NCBI GenBank assembly: GCA_934456435.1
Contig: CAKSHH010000002.1
Location: 1 to 64,000 of the forward strand
Source of the DNA: an uncultured Eubacteriales bacterium
GTDB lineage: Bacteria > Bacillota > Clostridia > Oscillospirales > Acutalibacteraceae
Direction: 5' to 3'
DNA length: 64,000 nucleotides
The notes under the pieces are model-generated. The model did not search any database. It saw only the letters and a list, made by a program, of their open reading frames with translations, and had not been told where the DNA came from. Each line of letters starts with the position of its first letter. Position 1 is the first letter of the stretch. Below are positions 6,523 to 14,843 of this stretch, piece after piece. The translations under genes were made by a program, and so were the position numbers.

Positions 6523-7655
6523 TGTTCACACTCCCATGTTTTTTCTATCAACGACTTCATGTGCTCAAATTGCTCAGGATTCATCGGTTGATTATTTTGC
6601 AGTTCATAAAAATCAGAAAAGAGCTCTAATGGCGATTTAGTTTCAACGTCTGTTGCACCACTGATCTCCACGCTTGAGCGTGTGCGTCTATTATCGTAAT
6701 CAAGCTTCATCAGCCGATGATACACCGTGCGCAGTTTTCCGATTGCATCCGGAATGTCTTCTTCGTCCGTCAGCGTGATGTGCGTATAATCTTCCGGCCA
6801 TGTTGTACCCTCATAGAAGGATCTTAAGGTCAACTCATTGTAGGTTCCCTTCAGCTCGACAAGATCATGCTGCGGGACAAGGTCGATTGTTTTATAGGAC
6901 ACTTTTCCTTTCTCAGCAAGCTCGATCACCGTTACCGACTTGTGGTCTTTTGCTTCCGAAAAGGAATACTTCAGCGGCGTTCCGCAGTAGCGAATATGCT
7001 CCGCGCCGCAGTTTTGCGGTGAGTGAATATGTCCAAGCGCCACATAATCAAAGGGATCAAAAACATAAGCGTCCACATTATCAGAGCCGCCAACCGAGAT
7101 TTCCTCAGATTCAGAGCGCGACGAACCTGTAACAAACTGATGTGTCACCAGAATATTTCTATTGTCATGATTGATACTCAGCTTTGAAATGACATGATTT
7201 ATAGCATCTGTATAAGTAGTAATCTCATCGTCACAAAACCTGCGGACATGAGCCGGTTTAATAAACGGTAGCATATAAACATCCACCGTACCGTATTCGT
7301 CCTGCATGGAGAAAGGTACAATCTTCCCATTATAAACCGGTGACATATGAATACCGCTGGCATCCATAATGCGAGAACCAAAAGCAATCCTTTCCGGAGA
7401 ATCGTGGTTTCCGCTAATAACGAATACCTCGAGCTTTCGTTTGGCCAACTGAACGAGAAAGTTGTCAAACAACTGAACTGCCTCCGCCGCGGGAACAGAT
7501 TTGTCGTAGACATCTCCGGCAATGATCACACCATCCGGCTTTTCAGCATCAACGATATTGATGATTTTTTTGAGTATGTATTCTTGATCTTCAAGCATCG
7601 AATACTCATTTACTCTTTTCCCCAAATGGAGGTCTGATAAGTGAATAAACTTCAT
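6519..7655 (-). CDS. sbcD: Exonuclease subunit SbcD (Mre11-like nuclease)
   Basis: Predicted 378 residues. The metallophosphoesterase motifs appear in order: SDLHLG (D8, H10), GDVYD, GNHDSPER, VTHQFV and ALGHIHSP. A C-terminal capping region follows. Mre11/SbcD is a Mn-dependent 3'-5' exonuclease and endonuclease working with SbcC. It follows the helicase gene after only 10 bases and overlaps sbcC by 4. All catalytic residues visible by eye are intact, so the protein should be active. Confidence 0.94.
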   Translation of the reverse strand: MKFIHLSDLHLGKRVNEYSMLEDQEYILKKIINIVDAEKPDGVIIAGDVYDKSVPAAEAVQLFDNFLVQLAKRKLEVFVISGNHDSPERIAFGSRIMDASGIHMSPVYNGKIVPFSMQDEYGTVDVYMLPFIKPAHVRRFCDDEITTYTDAINHVISKLSINHDNRNILVTHQFVTGSSRSESEEISVGGSDNVDAYVFDPFDYVALGHIHSPQNCGAEHIRYCGTPLKYSFSEAKDHKSVTVIELAEKGKVSYKTIDLVPQHDLVELKGTYNELTLRSFYEGTTWPEDYTHITLTDEEDIPDAIGKLRTVYHRLMKLDYDNRRTRSSVEISGATDVETKSPLELFSDFYELQNNQPMNPEQFEHMKSLIEKTWECEQ

Positions 7656-7665
7656 AATAAACTCC

Positions 7666-10600
7666 TTATCCCACTACCAACTTATTCGTCTTCTTCAAGA
7701 ACTTTGCCGGGATTGGGCGGTCCAGCTGCCAGGTGATATTCATCGGCCTGCTGCCTGTGTGCTTCACGTAGTTCGCCGTGCCCAGATAGGTGTACGCCTC
7801 CGCACCGCCGGTCATACGGTCCGCCTTAAACTCACGGACAAACAGCAGCACCTTGCTGCCGCGTTCCTTGTGGTGGATATAGCGCTGACCGGTGGGCGAA
7901 TTCTCCGCCGTGGTGCTCTGGCTCTGCCAATGGAACAAGCTCTCATTGATGGAATAATCGTTGTACATGGTGGTTGGCGAATAGTCCTTGTCCGCCTTGT
8001 TCAGCGTCACAAAGAACACGTCGATGTTTTTCTCCGGCAGCCACTTCACGCCCTCACGAACGGTGGACGGCTTCATAAAGTCCAGCGCCACCAAGAGCTG
8101 GTCGCGGGTATAGGTGCAGTGCAGATCCAACGGGCAGTCGAAGCCCAGATCCACCGGCTCGTCGATAAAGTCGATCTGCTCGAAGCGATAGCGCAGCAGC
8201 TCCAAGAGCTCGCCGAGCAGAACCGTGCTGTCAGACAGGGCATAGAGGTTACTAAGCACCTCTTCGTCGTCCCAGTCCTCCACTGCTTTGCCCCAAACGG
8301 TGATATAAAACATCTGCATCATCCGCTTTTCGACATCCGAAAGGGTAGCAAAATCCACATTATCCAAACGCGGGAGAATATCCAGAAGGAATGAAATCCA
8401 GCGGCGGGAGTCGATCACGGCAAGCTTTGCAAACGCTTTGGTCAAAACATCCTCCAGCGGTTCTGAAAAGTCCTCGATGGCATCCGCTCTGGCACAAATG
8501 CGAGAGAAGGAGGAAAACTTGTAGATCGCCCGTGGGTCAAGATGGTAGTAATCCAAGAAATTTTTGAGCGTCAGCTCCAGCCCGCTGTCCTCCGCAAAGG
8601 AGGCTGCGCGAGCCACCAACCCAGCCGTATTGCCATAGGACGCGCGGATATTCTCCAAAATGTATTTGGCCGCCTTCTTCTCCAACTGGATATAGCAGCC
8701 CTTGGGGACGGACACAAAACCGTCCTTGATCTCCCGGCTCACGCTGCGGGTGGTATTCGACAGCAGCGCCGCAAACTTATCCTCAAAATTGTATTTTCGA
8801 TTTGCCTGACCGATGAAGTCCAGCACGGTCAGGCATTCCTTGTCCTCGGATAGACGCAGACCACGTCCCAGCTGCTGCAAGAAGATCGTCAGGGATTCGG
8901 TGGGGCGCAGGAACAGAACTGTATTGACTTCCGGAATATCCACGCCCTCGTTGTAGATGTCCACGACGAAGATAAACCGCACCTCGCCGGACACCAAGCG
9001 CCGCTTGGCCGCCGCTCTTTCCTCGTCCGAAGATTGCCCGGTGAGGCACATGGACGGGATGTTGTGGTCGTTAAAATAGCGGCACATAAATTCCGCGTGA
9101 TCGACCGTCACGCAGAAGCCGAGGCCCTTCACCTCGTCAATGTCCGTCACATATTTCAGCAGTGCCGTCACCACATGGTCGGCGCGGCGGTTGGCAACCG
9201 CCCCGCTGAACGTGTAGATGTGCTCCAGCTCGCTCTTTTGGTAGCCACCGGCAGACCATTTGAGCGCATCCAGATCCACCGTATCGGTAACGCCAAAATA
9301 TTGGAACGGGCACAGGAGCTTTCGATCAATGGCTTCCGGCAGACGGATCTCCGCTGCAATGCGGTTATGGAAGTACGGCAGGATGCTCTTGCCGTCCATA
9401 CGCTCCGGAGTAGCGGTCAAGCCCAGCAGGATGCGCGGCTGGTAGTAGGACAACAACTTCTGATAAGTCGGTGCGGCGGCATGGTGGAATTCGTCCACGA
9501 TGATGTAATCGTAAAAATCGGGACTCGTCTTTTCCGTGAAGCTCTGTGAGTTGAAGGTCTGAATGGACAGAAACAGGTTGTCGATGCTCTCCGGCTTATA
9601 GTTGCCCACAAACAGCTCACCAAAGTTTGCGTCCTTGAGCACGGCGCGGAAGGTGTACAAGCTCTGCTTGAGGATTTCCTCTCGGTGCGCCACAAAGAGC
9701 AGGCGGCAGGGTCTATCCGGATTCTGCTTGCGGAAACGCTTGTAATCCAGTGCAGAGATGACCGTCTTGCCGGTACCGGTGGCCGCCACCACCAGATTGC
9801 GCGTATAGCCACGGACAGTGCGCTCTGCCTCCAGCTTGTCCAAAATCTCCTGCTGGTAGGAATAGGGGTTGATGTCCATGGTGTAGACATCGGCATTGTT
9901 GGTGTCGAAATATTTTTCCGCCTTCAATGCCCGTGCCAAGCGCTCTTTCTGATCCTCCGCGTAGTATTCAAATTCGCGGTCATTCCAGTAATACTCAAAG
10001 GTAGCGGCGATTTTGTCAATGGTTTCGGGCAGGTCGCGCCGCGTTACTTTTGTGTTCCATTCGAGGCCGCTGGTCAATGCGGCATTGGACAGGTTGGACG
10101 AGCCAACATAAGCCGTCGTGAAGCCGGTTTCACGGTAAAAGATATATGCCTTGGCGTGGAGCCGGGTTGTCTTGGTGTTGTAGCTGACCTTGATGTGCGT
10201 ATTGGGCAGCTTTCGCAGTTCCTCAATGGCTTTTACATCGGTAGCACCCATGTAGGAGGTGGTGATGATGCGGAGCTCGCCGCCGTTTTGCGTGAATTCC
10301 CGCAGCTCGTCCATGATGAGCCGCAGACCGCTCCATTTGATGAAGGACACCAGCATGTCAATTCGGTCAGCCGAGACGATCTCTTTTTTGAGTTCCGCGA
10401 ACATCTGCGGCTCATGCACAGCCCCGGTGAAAAGTGAGCTTTGTGCGATGGAGGTCTCTGGGCGGATGATCTCAGCCCTTTCGTCCAGTGCCAGCACATT
10501 GTTTTTCTTATCAAAAAGTGCAAGAAGCTGCTCCGCACGCTCTGCAACGGAAAGCGTGTCGAAGTCAGCTTCTTTTGTTTCAGCCATAATGGTGGACACA

Positions 10601-10815
10601 ATGCGGTTGACAAGCTCGACCTGAGAAGTGAGATTGCCGCCATTGTCTTTCACGTTGTTTAGCCCCTTTTCAACGATCTCGGCAACATATTTTGATAATA
10701 CTTTAGACGCTTCTGCGCTATCAATAGGCGCAGTTTGAGAGAGCTTGTCCGTTACGGAAAGTTCTGCATCCAGGCCCTTATTTATGATTTGCTCGTAAAG
10801 TCCGTTGTGTAGCAT
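7666..10815 (-). CDS. PLD nuclease-SF2 helicase-DUF3427 fusion protein
   Basis: A 1049-residue protein with three regions. An N-terminal phospholipase D-like module carries one HKD motif (LHAKAYIFY, H220 and K222, with GSSN at 238-241). A superfamily 2 helicase follows, with ATGTGKT at 345-351, DEFH at 441-444, TATP at 467-470 and a motif VI region containing QLGRGLRLS. The long C-terminal part ending in a beta-rich region matches DUF3427 architecture (YSPTTMYNDYSINESLFHWQ). Such proteins probably translocate on and cleave nucleic acid; a PLD active site normally forms from two HKD motifs, so dimerisation is expected. It is the first large gene after the XRE regulator. A defence or DNA-processing role is likely but unproven. 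Confidence 0.88.
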   Translation of the reverse strand: MLHNGLYEQIINKGLDAELSVTDKLSQTAPIDSAEASKVLSKYVAEIVEKGLNNVKDNGGNLTSQVELVNRIVSTIMAETKEADFDTLSVAERAEQLLALFDKKNNVLALDERAEIIRPETSIAQSSLFTGAVHEPQMFAELKKEIVSADRIDMLVSFIKWSGLRLIMDELREFTQNGGELRIITTSYMGATDVKAIEELRKLPNTHIKVSYNTKTTRLHAKAYIFYRETGFTTAYVGSSNLSNAALTSGLEWNTKVTRRDLPETIDKIAATFEYYWNDREFEYYAEDQKERLARALKAEKYFDTNNADVYTMDINPYSYQQEILDKLEAERTVRGYTRNLVVAATGTGKTVISALDYKRFRKQNPDRPCRLLFVAHREEILKQSLYTFRAVLKDANFGELFVGNYKPESIDNLFLSIQTFNSQSFTEKTSPDFYDYIIVDEFHHAAAPTYQKLLSYYQPRILLGLTATPERMDGKSILPYFHNRIAAEIRLPEAIDRKLLCPFQYFGVTDTVDLDALKWSAGGYQKSELEHIYTFSGAVANRRADHVVTALLKYVTDIDEVKGLGFCVTVDHAEFMCRYFNDHNIPSMCLTGQSSDEERAAAKRRLVSGEVRFIFVVDIYNEGVDIPEVNTVLFLRPTESLTIFLQQLGRGLRLSEDKECLTVLDFIGQANRKYNFEDKFAALLSNTTRSVSREIKDGFVSVPKGCYIQLEKKAAKYILENIRASYGNTAGLVARAASFAEDSGLELTLKNFLDYYHLDPRAIYKFSSFSRICARADAIEDFSEPLEDVLTKAFAKLAVIDSRRWISFLLDILPRLDNVDFATLSDVEKRMMQMFYITVWGKAVEDWDDEEVLSNLYALSDSTVLLGELLELLRYRFEQIDFIDEPVDLGFDCPLDLHCTYTRDQLLVALDFMKPSTVREGVKWLPEKNIDVFFVTLNKADKDYSPTTMYNDYSINESLFHWQSQSTTAENSPTGQRYIHHKERGSKVLLFVREFKADRMTGGAEAYTYLGTANYVKHTGSRPMNITWQLDRPIPAKFLKKTNKLVVG

Positions 10816-10890
10816 TCATATACTCCTTTGGTAGAAACAGCATTTATCCAAAGAACAAACTATTTGTTCTGGCATGACTGGCCCTCCATG

Positions 10891-11103
10891 TTACTTATCG
10901 ATTTCCTGAATAAAATCCATAATATCGTTTGGTTCCACCTCAAGCGCGGTACAGATTGCGCCGATCACGTCGGTGGTTATATCCTTATCGTTTGCCAGCT
11001 TGTACATCTGATAATGGGTGATGCCGGCAGCTTCTTCCAAATCTTTCTTTTTCATATTCCGATCAACAAGAATATGCCACAGCTTCTTATAACTAACAGC
11101 CAT
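10891..11103 (-). CDS. XRE (Cro/C1)-type transcriptional regulator
   Basis: A 70-residue protein that is almost entirely one helix-turn-helix domain: KKKDLEEAAGITHYQMYKLANDK followed by VIGAICTALEVEPNDIMDF. AGGAG lies about 7 bases before the ATG. It precedes the PLD-helicase gene by 75 bases in the same direction, and the short gap has no terminator, so it is probably the autoregulator of the helicase-sbcDC operon. Similar small XRE proteins often control defence or mobile-element operons. Confidence 0.85.
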   Translation of the reverse strand: MAVSYKKLWHILVDRNMKKKDLEEAAGITHYQMYKLANDKDITTDVIGAICTALEVEPNDIMDFIQEIDK

Positions 11104-11354
11104 TTTGAATCTCCTTTATGGGCTATTTGGTGTCGGGTACAATAACATGAATATAGCATATCACGATTCGACCGAGAAATCAATAATATGATAAGAATTT
11201 CAAACTTTTAATAGGTGCAAAAATGTTATGGCTGATTTAACGGTTGCGTATAATTGCCGCTATCGGCGAAATCCGAATGTTTTTTAATCATTAAATCTTG
11301 ATATTTTGCCGATAATGTGCTATACTATCCTCGTACAGAAAGTGAGGGATCTCT
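11104..11354. promoter_or_regulatory. Divergent promoter region between the XRE operon and fic
   Basis: On the plus strand TTGATA (11298-11303) and TATACT (11321-11326) are spaced by 17 bases and drive fic. On the minus strand a TTGATT-17-TATGCT pair is readable between about 11190 and 11150 and would drive the XRE-helicase operon. No other gene is seen in these 250 bases. Confidence 0.55.
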
Positions 11355-12251
11355 ATGAAATATATTTCTGTCGCGGAAACGGCGAAAAGGTGGGGCGTTT
11401 CCGAACGCAGCGTGCGAGGGTACTGCGCCGAAGGAAAAATCGACGGTGCATTTCTGACCGGCAAGACATGGAACATACCCGAAACCGCGGAGAAGCCCGA
11501 TCGCATTAACAAGAAAACCGGTACACCAAAGACCCTTCTTGAGGTGCTGAAAGCCGAAAAAGCGGCGAAGCTGCACGGCGGTATTTATCATAAAATCCAA
11601 ATCGATCTGACCTATAACTCCAACCACATCGAGGGCAGTCACCTTACCCACGATCAGACGCGCTATATCTTTGAGACGAACACCATCGGCGCATCGGACG
11701 GGACGGTCAAGGTTGACGATGTGGTCGAGACCGCCAACCATTTCAAGTGCATTGATATGGTGATCGACAATGCCAATTATGCTCCGAGCGAGGCGTTCAT
11801 CAAGCAGCTGCACGCCGTTCTGAAAAGCGGAACTTCCGATTCCCGCCTCGATTGGTTTGCCGTCGGGAATTACAAGAAACTGCCCAACGAGGTCGGTGGT
11901 ATGGACACAACTGCGCCGGAGAATGTCGGTGCTGAAATGAAGAAGCTGCTTGCCGAGTACAACGCCATTGAGGGCAAAACCTTTGACGATTTGCTTGACT
12001 TTCACTACCGCTTTGAGCGCATCCATCCGTTCCAGGACGGCAACGGCAGAGTCGGGCGCCTGCTCCTTTTCAAAGAATGTCTGCGGAACAGCATCGTGCC
12101 GTTTATCATTGAGGACGACATCAAGATGTTCTACTACCGTGGCTTGAAGGAGTGGCAGAATGAGCGCGGCTATCTGCGTGATACTTGTCTAGCTGCACAG
12201 GACAGATTTAAGAAGTATTTGGACTATTTCCGAGTCCCGTATGACAAATAA
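11355..12251 (+). CDS. Fic-domain AMP-transferase-like protein with N-terminal HTH
   Basis: Predicted 298 residues. Residues 1-42 resemble an excisionase/MerR-type winged helix (SVAETAKRWGVSERSVRGYC). The Fic core motif HPFQDGNGR starts at H224, so the catalytic residues for nucleotidyl transfer to a target hydroxyl are present. The sequence SNHIEG at residues 89-94 fits the (S/T)xxxE(G/N) inhibitory helix, placed N-terminal to the Fic core as in class II (self-inhibited) Fic proteins. That explains the absence of a separate antitoxin gene. It is transcribed divergently from the XRE-helicase operon and ends at a strong terminator. A toxin-like or regulatory role is inferred; the target is unknown. 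Confidence 0.88.
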   Translation: MKYISVAETAKRWGVSERSVRGYCAEGKIDGAFLTGKTWNIPETAEKPDRINKKTGTPKTLLEVLKAEKAAKLHGGIYHKIQIDLTYNSNHIEGSHLTHDQTRYIFETNTIGASDGTVKVDDVVETANHFKCIDMVIDNANYAPSEAFIKQLHAVLKSGTSDSRLDWFAVGNYKKLPNEVGGMDTTAPENVGAEMKKLLAEYNAIEGKTFDDLLDFHYRFERIHPFQDGNGRVGRLLLFKECLRNSIVPFIIEDDIKMFYYRGLKEWQNERGYLRDTCLAAQDRFKKYLDYFRVPYDK

Positions 12252-12293
12252 GCAAATCCGCCCCTGTGCGATACAGAGGCGGATTGCTTTTTC
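12252..12293 (+). terminator. Terminator after fic
   Basis: AATCCGCC and GGCGGATT form the stem core, extended by GCAA/TTGC and CTCTG-like pairing, and are followed by a CTTTTTC tract. It starts directly after the fic stop codon. Confidence 0.8.
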
Positions 12294-12390
12294 GTAATAA
12301 ACCCATGCGTCTATGCCGTAAAAATGTAGGATTTTCAATGTGTTTTTGAGTGTTGCTCACACTTCCGTATCACGCTTCCGGACCACAAAG

Positions 12391-12419
12391 GAGTAAGCCA
12401 AGAGGCTTGCTCTTTTTTT
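12391..12419 (+). terminator. Orphan terminator with T7 tract
   Basis: GAGTAAGCC and GGCTTGCTC form a 9-base stem with one mismatch and a 4-base loop, followed by seven T. No plus-strand gene lies between it and the fic terminator, so it may be the leftover end of a deleted gene or the edge of the accessory region. From 12420 to 12623 I see only two small GC-rich hairpins (near 12438 and 12473) and no gene. Confidence 0.55.
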
Positions 12420-12623
12420 ATGCCAAGGGTTATGGAACGACGAGCTACGCTCGTTGGGGCGAAGCGGCACACCGCCGCCGGTGGCGGAAGCAGGTGGGAC
12501 GCTGAGGTGAAGAAACTGTTTTGTAAAATTCAAAATAAAGCGGTATTTGTCGCTTTTGGAATAACGAATGAAATCTTAAGCTATGTTAAGCAAATCTTAA
12601 TCAGTTCTTAATGAGTTTCCTAA

Positions 12624-12652
12624 TTGTTTATTAAGATTTGTTGGGGTATAAT
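12624..12652 (+). promoter_or_regulatory. Sigma-A-type promoter of a candidate small RNA
   Basis: TTGTTT (12624-12629), a 17-base spacer and a consensus TATAAT (12647-12652). Transcription would start near 12659. No open reading frame with a ribosome binding site follows before the terminator at 12835. Confidence 0.6.
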
Positions 12653-12655
12653 TCT

Positions 12656-12872
12656 AACGGTTTGTATTTGTTGAACCGTTTTGGGGAAAGAGAAAATGAC
12701 TTGATGATGGGGAAATGAAAGCGCGGAAATGTGGGGGAAATCCGCGCAGCATCGGATTCGGGTCTCGTTCGACTGAAAGAGAATGAGAAACATAGAGATA
12801 AAACGAGCTTTAATGACCCGACCGATAAAAATCAGCGGTATATTCTGTGAGGAATATACCGCCATTTTTTTA
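12656..12872 (+). ncRNA. Candidate structured small RNA of about 210 nt
   Basis: Four stems can be read. They are AACGGTT/AACCGTT (12656-12680); GCGCGGA/TCCGCGC (12721-12747); a long hairpin closed by AUCGG/CCGAU (12751-12826), continued by CGGGU/ACCCG and CUCGUU/AACGAG; and a terminator GCGGTATATTC/GAATATACCGC (12835-12862) with seven T. The promoter and terminator frame a unit without a credible protein. The family was not recognised; a 6S-like or other regulatory RNA is possible. The terminator also serves the convergent cupin gene. Confidence 0.5.
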
Positions 12873-12873
12873 T

Positions 12874-13527
12874 TCAGTTGTCCAATGTCAGAAGCAGAGC
12901 CATTTTGAATTTGCTCGAAGCTCTCACCGTGTGACGGCCGCCCTTGGCAAAGTGAAAATTCTCGCCTGCTTTGATTGTGTGATTTTTTCCCTCGTAGCCG
13001 ATTATGCCCTCTCCGTCAAGAGCGAAAATCAGAGCTTCTCCGGGAGCGGCGTGCTCCGAAAGTCCTGTTCCGGCGTCGAAAGCCATAACGACGAACTTCA
13101 TCTTATCATTGTGGACAATGTCCATATTCACGATTTTGCCGTCCTGATAGGGAACAAGGTCGGCAAGCTTAAAAACTTCTCCGGGTTTTATTGCGTTATT
13201 CATTGTGTCCGATCTCCTTACTGAAATTTCTGTATACACCGCGCCCTCGTCTGTTCGGACTCCGACGGGAATATCGGTCGGAGTGACAACAAATTCGCCT
13301 GCGCGGCACATAATATTTTTGTCTTCAAAATATACCTCTATACTGCCCTGGGCAGTGATGAGGAGCTTGTGATAGGAATAGATTTCCGCACTTATGTCCG
13401 TGTTTTTCGCAAGCGAAAAGTACGAGATGTACGGCTCGGCTGACGTAACGCTCTTGGAAACGGTACAGCCTGTAATCGGCGGATTGTCCTCGGCAACAGA
13501 GAAAACCGTTCCGACTTTTTCTTTCAT
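12874..13527 (-). CDS. Double-cupin protein
   Basis: A 217-residue protein with two cupin units. The N-terminal unit (about residues 45-100: SYHKLLITAQGSIEVYF, GEFVVTPTDIPVGV) resembles phosphomannose-isomerase-type sugar-phosphate cupins. The C-terminal unit (about 130-215: EHAAPGEALIFALDGEG, IKAGENFHFAKGGRHTVRA) is a classic small cupin with an H/E/H metal site. The substrate is not evident; such proteins can be isomerases or ligand sensors. The gene stands alone and shares a bidirectional terminator with the upstream candidate RNA. Confidence 0.75.
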   Translation of the reverse strand: MKEKVGTVFSVAEDNPPITGCTVSKSVTSAEPYISYFSLAKNTDISAEIYSYHKLLITAQGSIEVYFEDKNIMCRAGEFVVTPTDIPVGVRTDEGAVYTEISVRRSDTMNNAIKPGEVFKLADLVPYQDGKIVNMDIVHNDKMKFVVMAFDAGTGLSEHAAPGEALIFALDGEGIIGYEGKNHTIKAGENFHFAKGGRHTVRASSKFKMALLLTLDN

Positions 13528-13649
13528 ATAATCACTTCACAGAAAATATTTAAATATATCCACGAAAAGGAAATAAAGCCTGATTCTGTTTTTCGACTTT
13601 TCGTGAAGAACTTATTTATAGTATAACCCAAAACTTTGCGAGATCAATA

Positions 13650-13680
13650 AAAAAAGCGTGCCGTCGGCACGCTTAAAATT
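13650..13680 (-). terminator. Terminator of the BIG2-domain secreted protein gene
   Basis: AGCGTGCC and GGCACGCT form a perfect 8-base stem with a 3-base loop; on the minus strand it is followed by seven T. Confidence 0.85.
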
Positions 13681-14586
13681 TTAGGAAATGAGGTCGCTGA
13701 CCTCCATTGACTTGAAGCCGTCAAGCAGAGCAACAATGATTCTGCTGACCGAGGTATCCTTGACCTTGACGGTCATCTGTGTGGACTTGCCCTCGGAATT
13801 GATTGCCGTTATGGTTGCGGTTCCGCTTGAGATGCCCTCAACAACACCGTCCTGGTTGACAAGTGCGATACCGTCATCGGACGAAACCCAGCTAACGATT
13901 TTTTTGCCGCCGTTTACGGTCGGTGTGTAGCTTTCCATGTATGAAAGCTCAACGCTCTTTTCGGCAAACTCAAAGGGTACAACCTTGGGAGCGGGTTTCT
14001 TGACGACCGGCTTGACATAAGCATCGCTTGAAGTCGATCTGTAAAGCGAAACTCCGTAGGTGACGCTTGTTATATATTCATAAGTGATGTAATGAACAGC
14101 GCAGAGATAAGGCTCAACATAGTTGCTGTCAAAAACGTAGAAACCGTTTTCGTCACATGAAAGGAAAATCGACGAGTGCTGTGAGTATGCTGTTGCCCAC
14201 TGAATGTAGTCGCCCGATGCCGCCTTGTGCATAATATTGTAAAAATCACGGTAGCCTGCCGAGCTGAGCTTTGCAATTTCAACCGCTTTTCTCGGTTCGG
14301 GAACATAGTAGCTGTAATAGCCGGAATTGTATGCACCGACGCCGCCGTTGCCGTAAAGCTCGTTGAACATCATATCGGCAAAGCCCTTGCAGGTTATTGC
14401 GGATCTGAATGAACCTGTCCAATATACGCCGTCCCATTCGTTGATAAGCTGCTGAAGCTTGGGACTTGTGCACTTGTAGTCGCTGCCTGTCGCCTTGAGC
14501 GAACCGGTTTTATTGACGACGGCAAGTGTTATTATCAAAATAAATGCCGTCAGTACAGGCAGGATTCTTTTTGCAAATCGTTTCAT
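13681..14586 (-). CDS. Secreted protein with cysteine-peptidase-like and BIG2 domains
   Basis: Predicted 301 residues with an N-terminal signal peptide (KR-rich start, then LPVLTAFILIITLAVV). Residues about 50-190 contain CKGFADMMFNELYG, QHSSIFL and FDSNYVEP. Together these give a Cys, a His and a polar residue, as in NlpC/P60-like or amidase cysteine hydrolases. Residues about 205-280 form a bacterial Ig-like type 2 domain (SWVSSDDGIALVNQDGVVEG, then GTATITA). BIG2 domains usually anchor or present secreted enzymes at the cell surface, so a cell-wall or host-polymer hydrolase is possible. The catalytic assignment is inferred from motif order only. AGGAG lies 8 bases before the ATG, and a strong terminator follows. 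Confidence 0.7.
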   Translation of the reverse strand: MKRFAKRILPVLTAFILIITLAVVNKTGSLKATGSDYKCTSPKLQQLINEWDGVYWTGSFRSAITCKGFADMMFNELYGNGGVGAYNSGYYSYYVPEPRKAVEIAKLSSAGYRDFYNIMHKAASGDYIQWATAYSQHSSIFLSCDENGFYVFDSNYVEPYLCAVHYITYEYITSVTYGVSLYRSTSSDAYVKPVVKKPAPKVVPFEFAEKSVELSYMESYTPTVNGGKKIVSWVSSDDGIALVNQDGVVEGISSGTATITAINSEGKSTQMTVKVKDTSVSRIIVALLDGFKSMEVSDLIS

Positions 14587-14660
14587 AAATTTAACTCCTG
14601 TCGGTATTTTTTACACAACGGGCAGAAGTATACCACAAAAGGTTACAGTTGTCAAACAAA

Positions 14661-14695
14661 GCCCCTGTTTTTTTCGCAAAACAGAGGCAAAATTT
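14661..14695 (-). terminator. Terminator downstream of the nitroreductase gene
   Basis: GCCCCTGTTTT pairs with AAAACAGAGGC; on the minus strand the stem is followed by TTTGTTTG. It lies about 150 bases beyond the nitroreductase stop. The remaining DNA between 14587 and 14843 shows no gene. Confidence 0.55.
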
Positions 14696-14843
14696 GGCTT
14701 GCTGACCTTTCAAACAGGTTGTTTTATTGTGAAATGTTCACTAATAACAGTGGACAAATTCACAAAACAGATGTGCGGTTTTTACAAAAATAAAAAAGTT
14801 ACAAAAAGTTACAAATTGTAATCATTTTAACCTGGAAATCCAG

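Noticed and set aside
3757..7655. sbcC/sbcD as a decayed copy
   Set aside because: The somewhat short SbcC raised the question, but Walker A, zinc hook, signature, Walker B and all SbcD metal motifs are intact.
1..12420. Attachment sites of the integrative element
   Set aside because: No tRNA end and no clear direct repeats bordering the accessory region were found by eye; the left end is outside the window.
12420..12611. Plus-strand 63-codon frame after the orphan terminator
   Set aside because: It begins directly at the T tract, has no ribosome binding site and covers two GC-rich hairpins.
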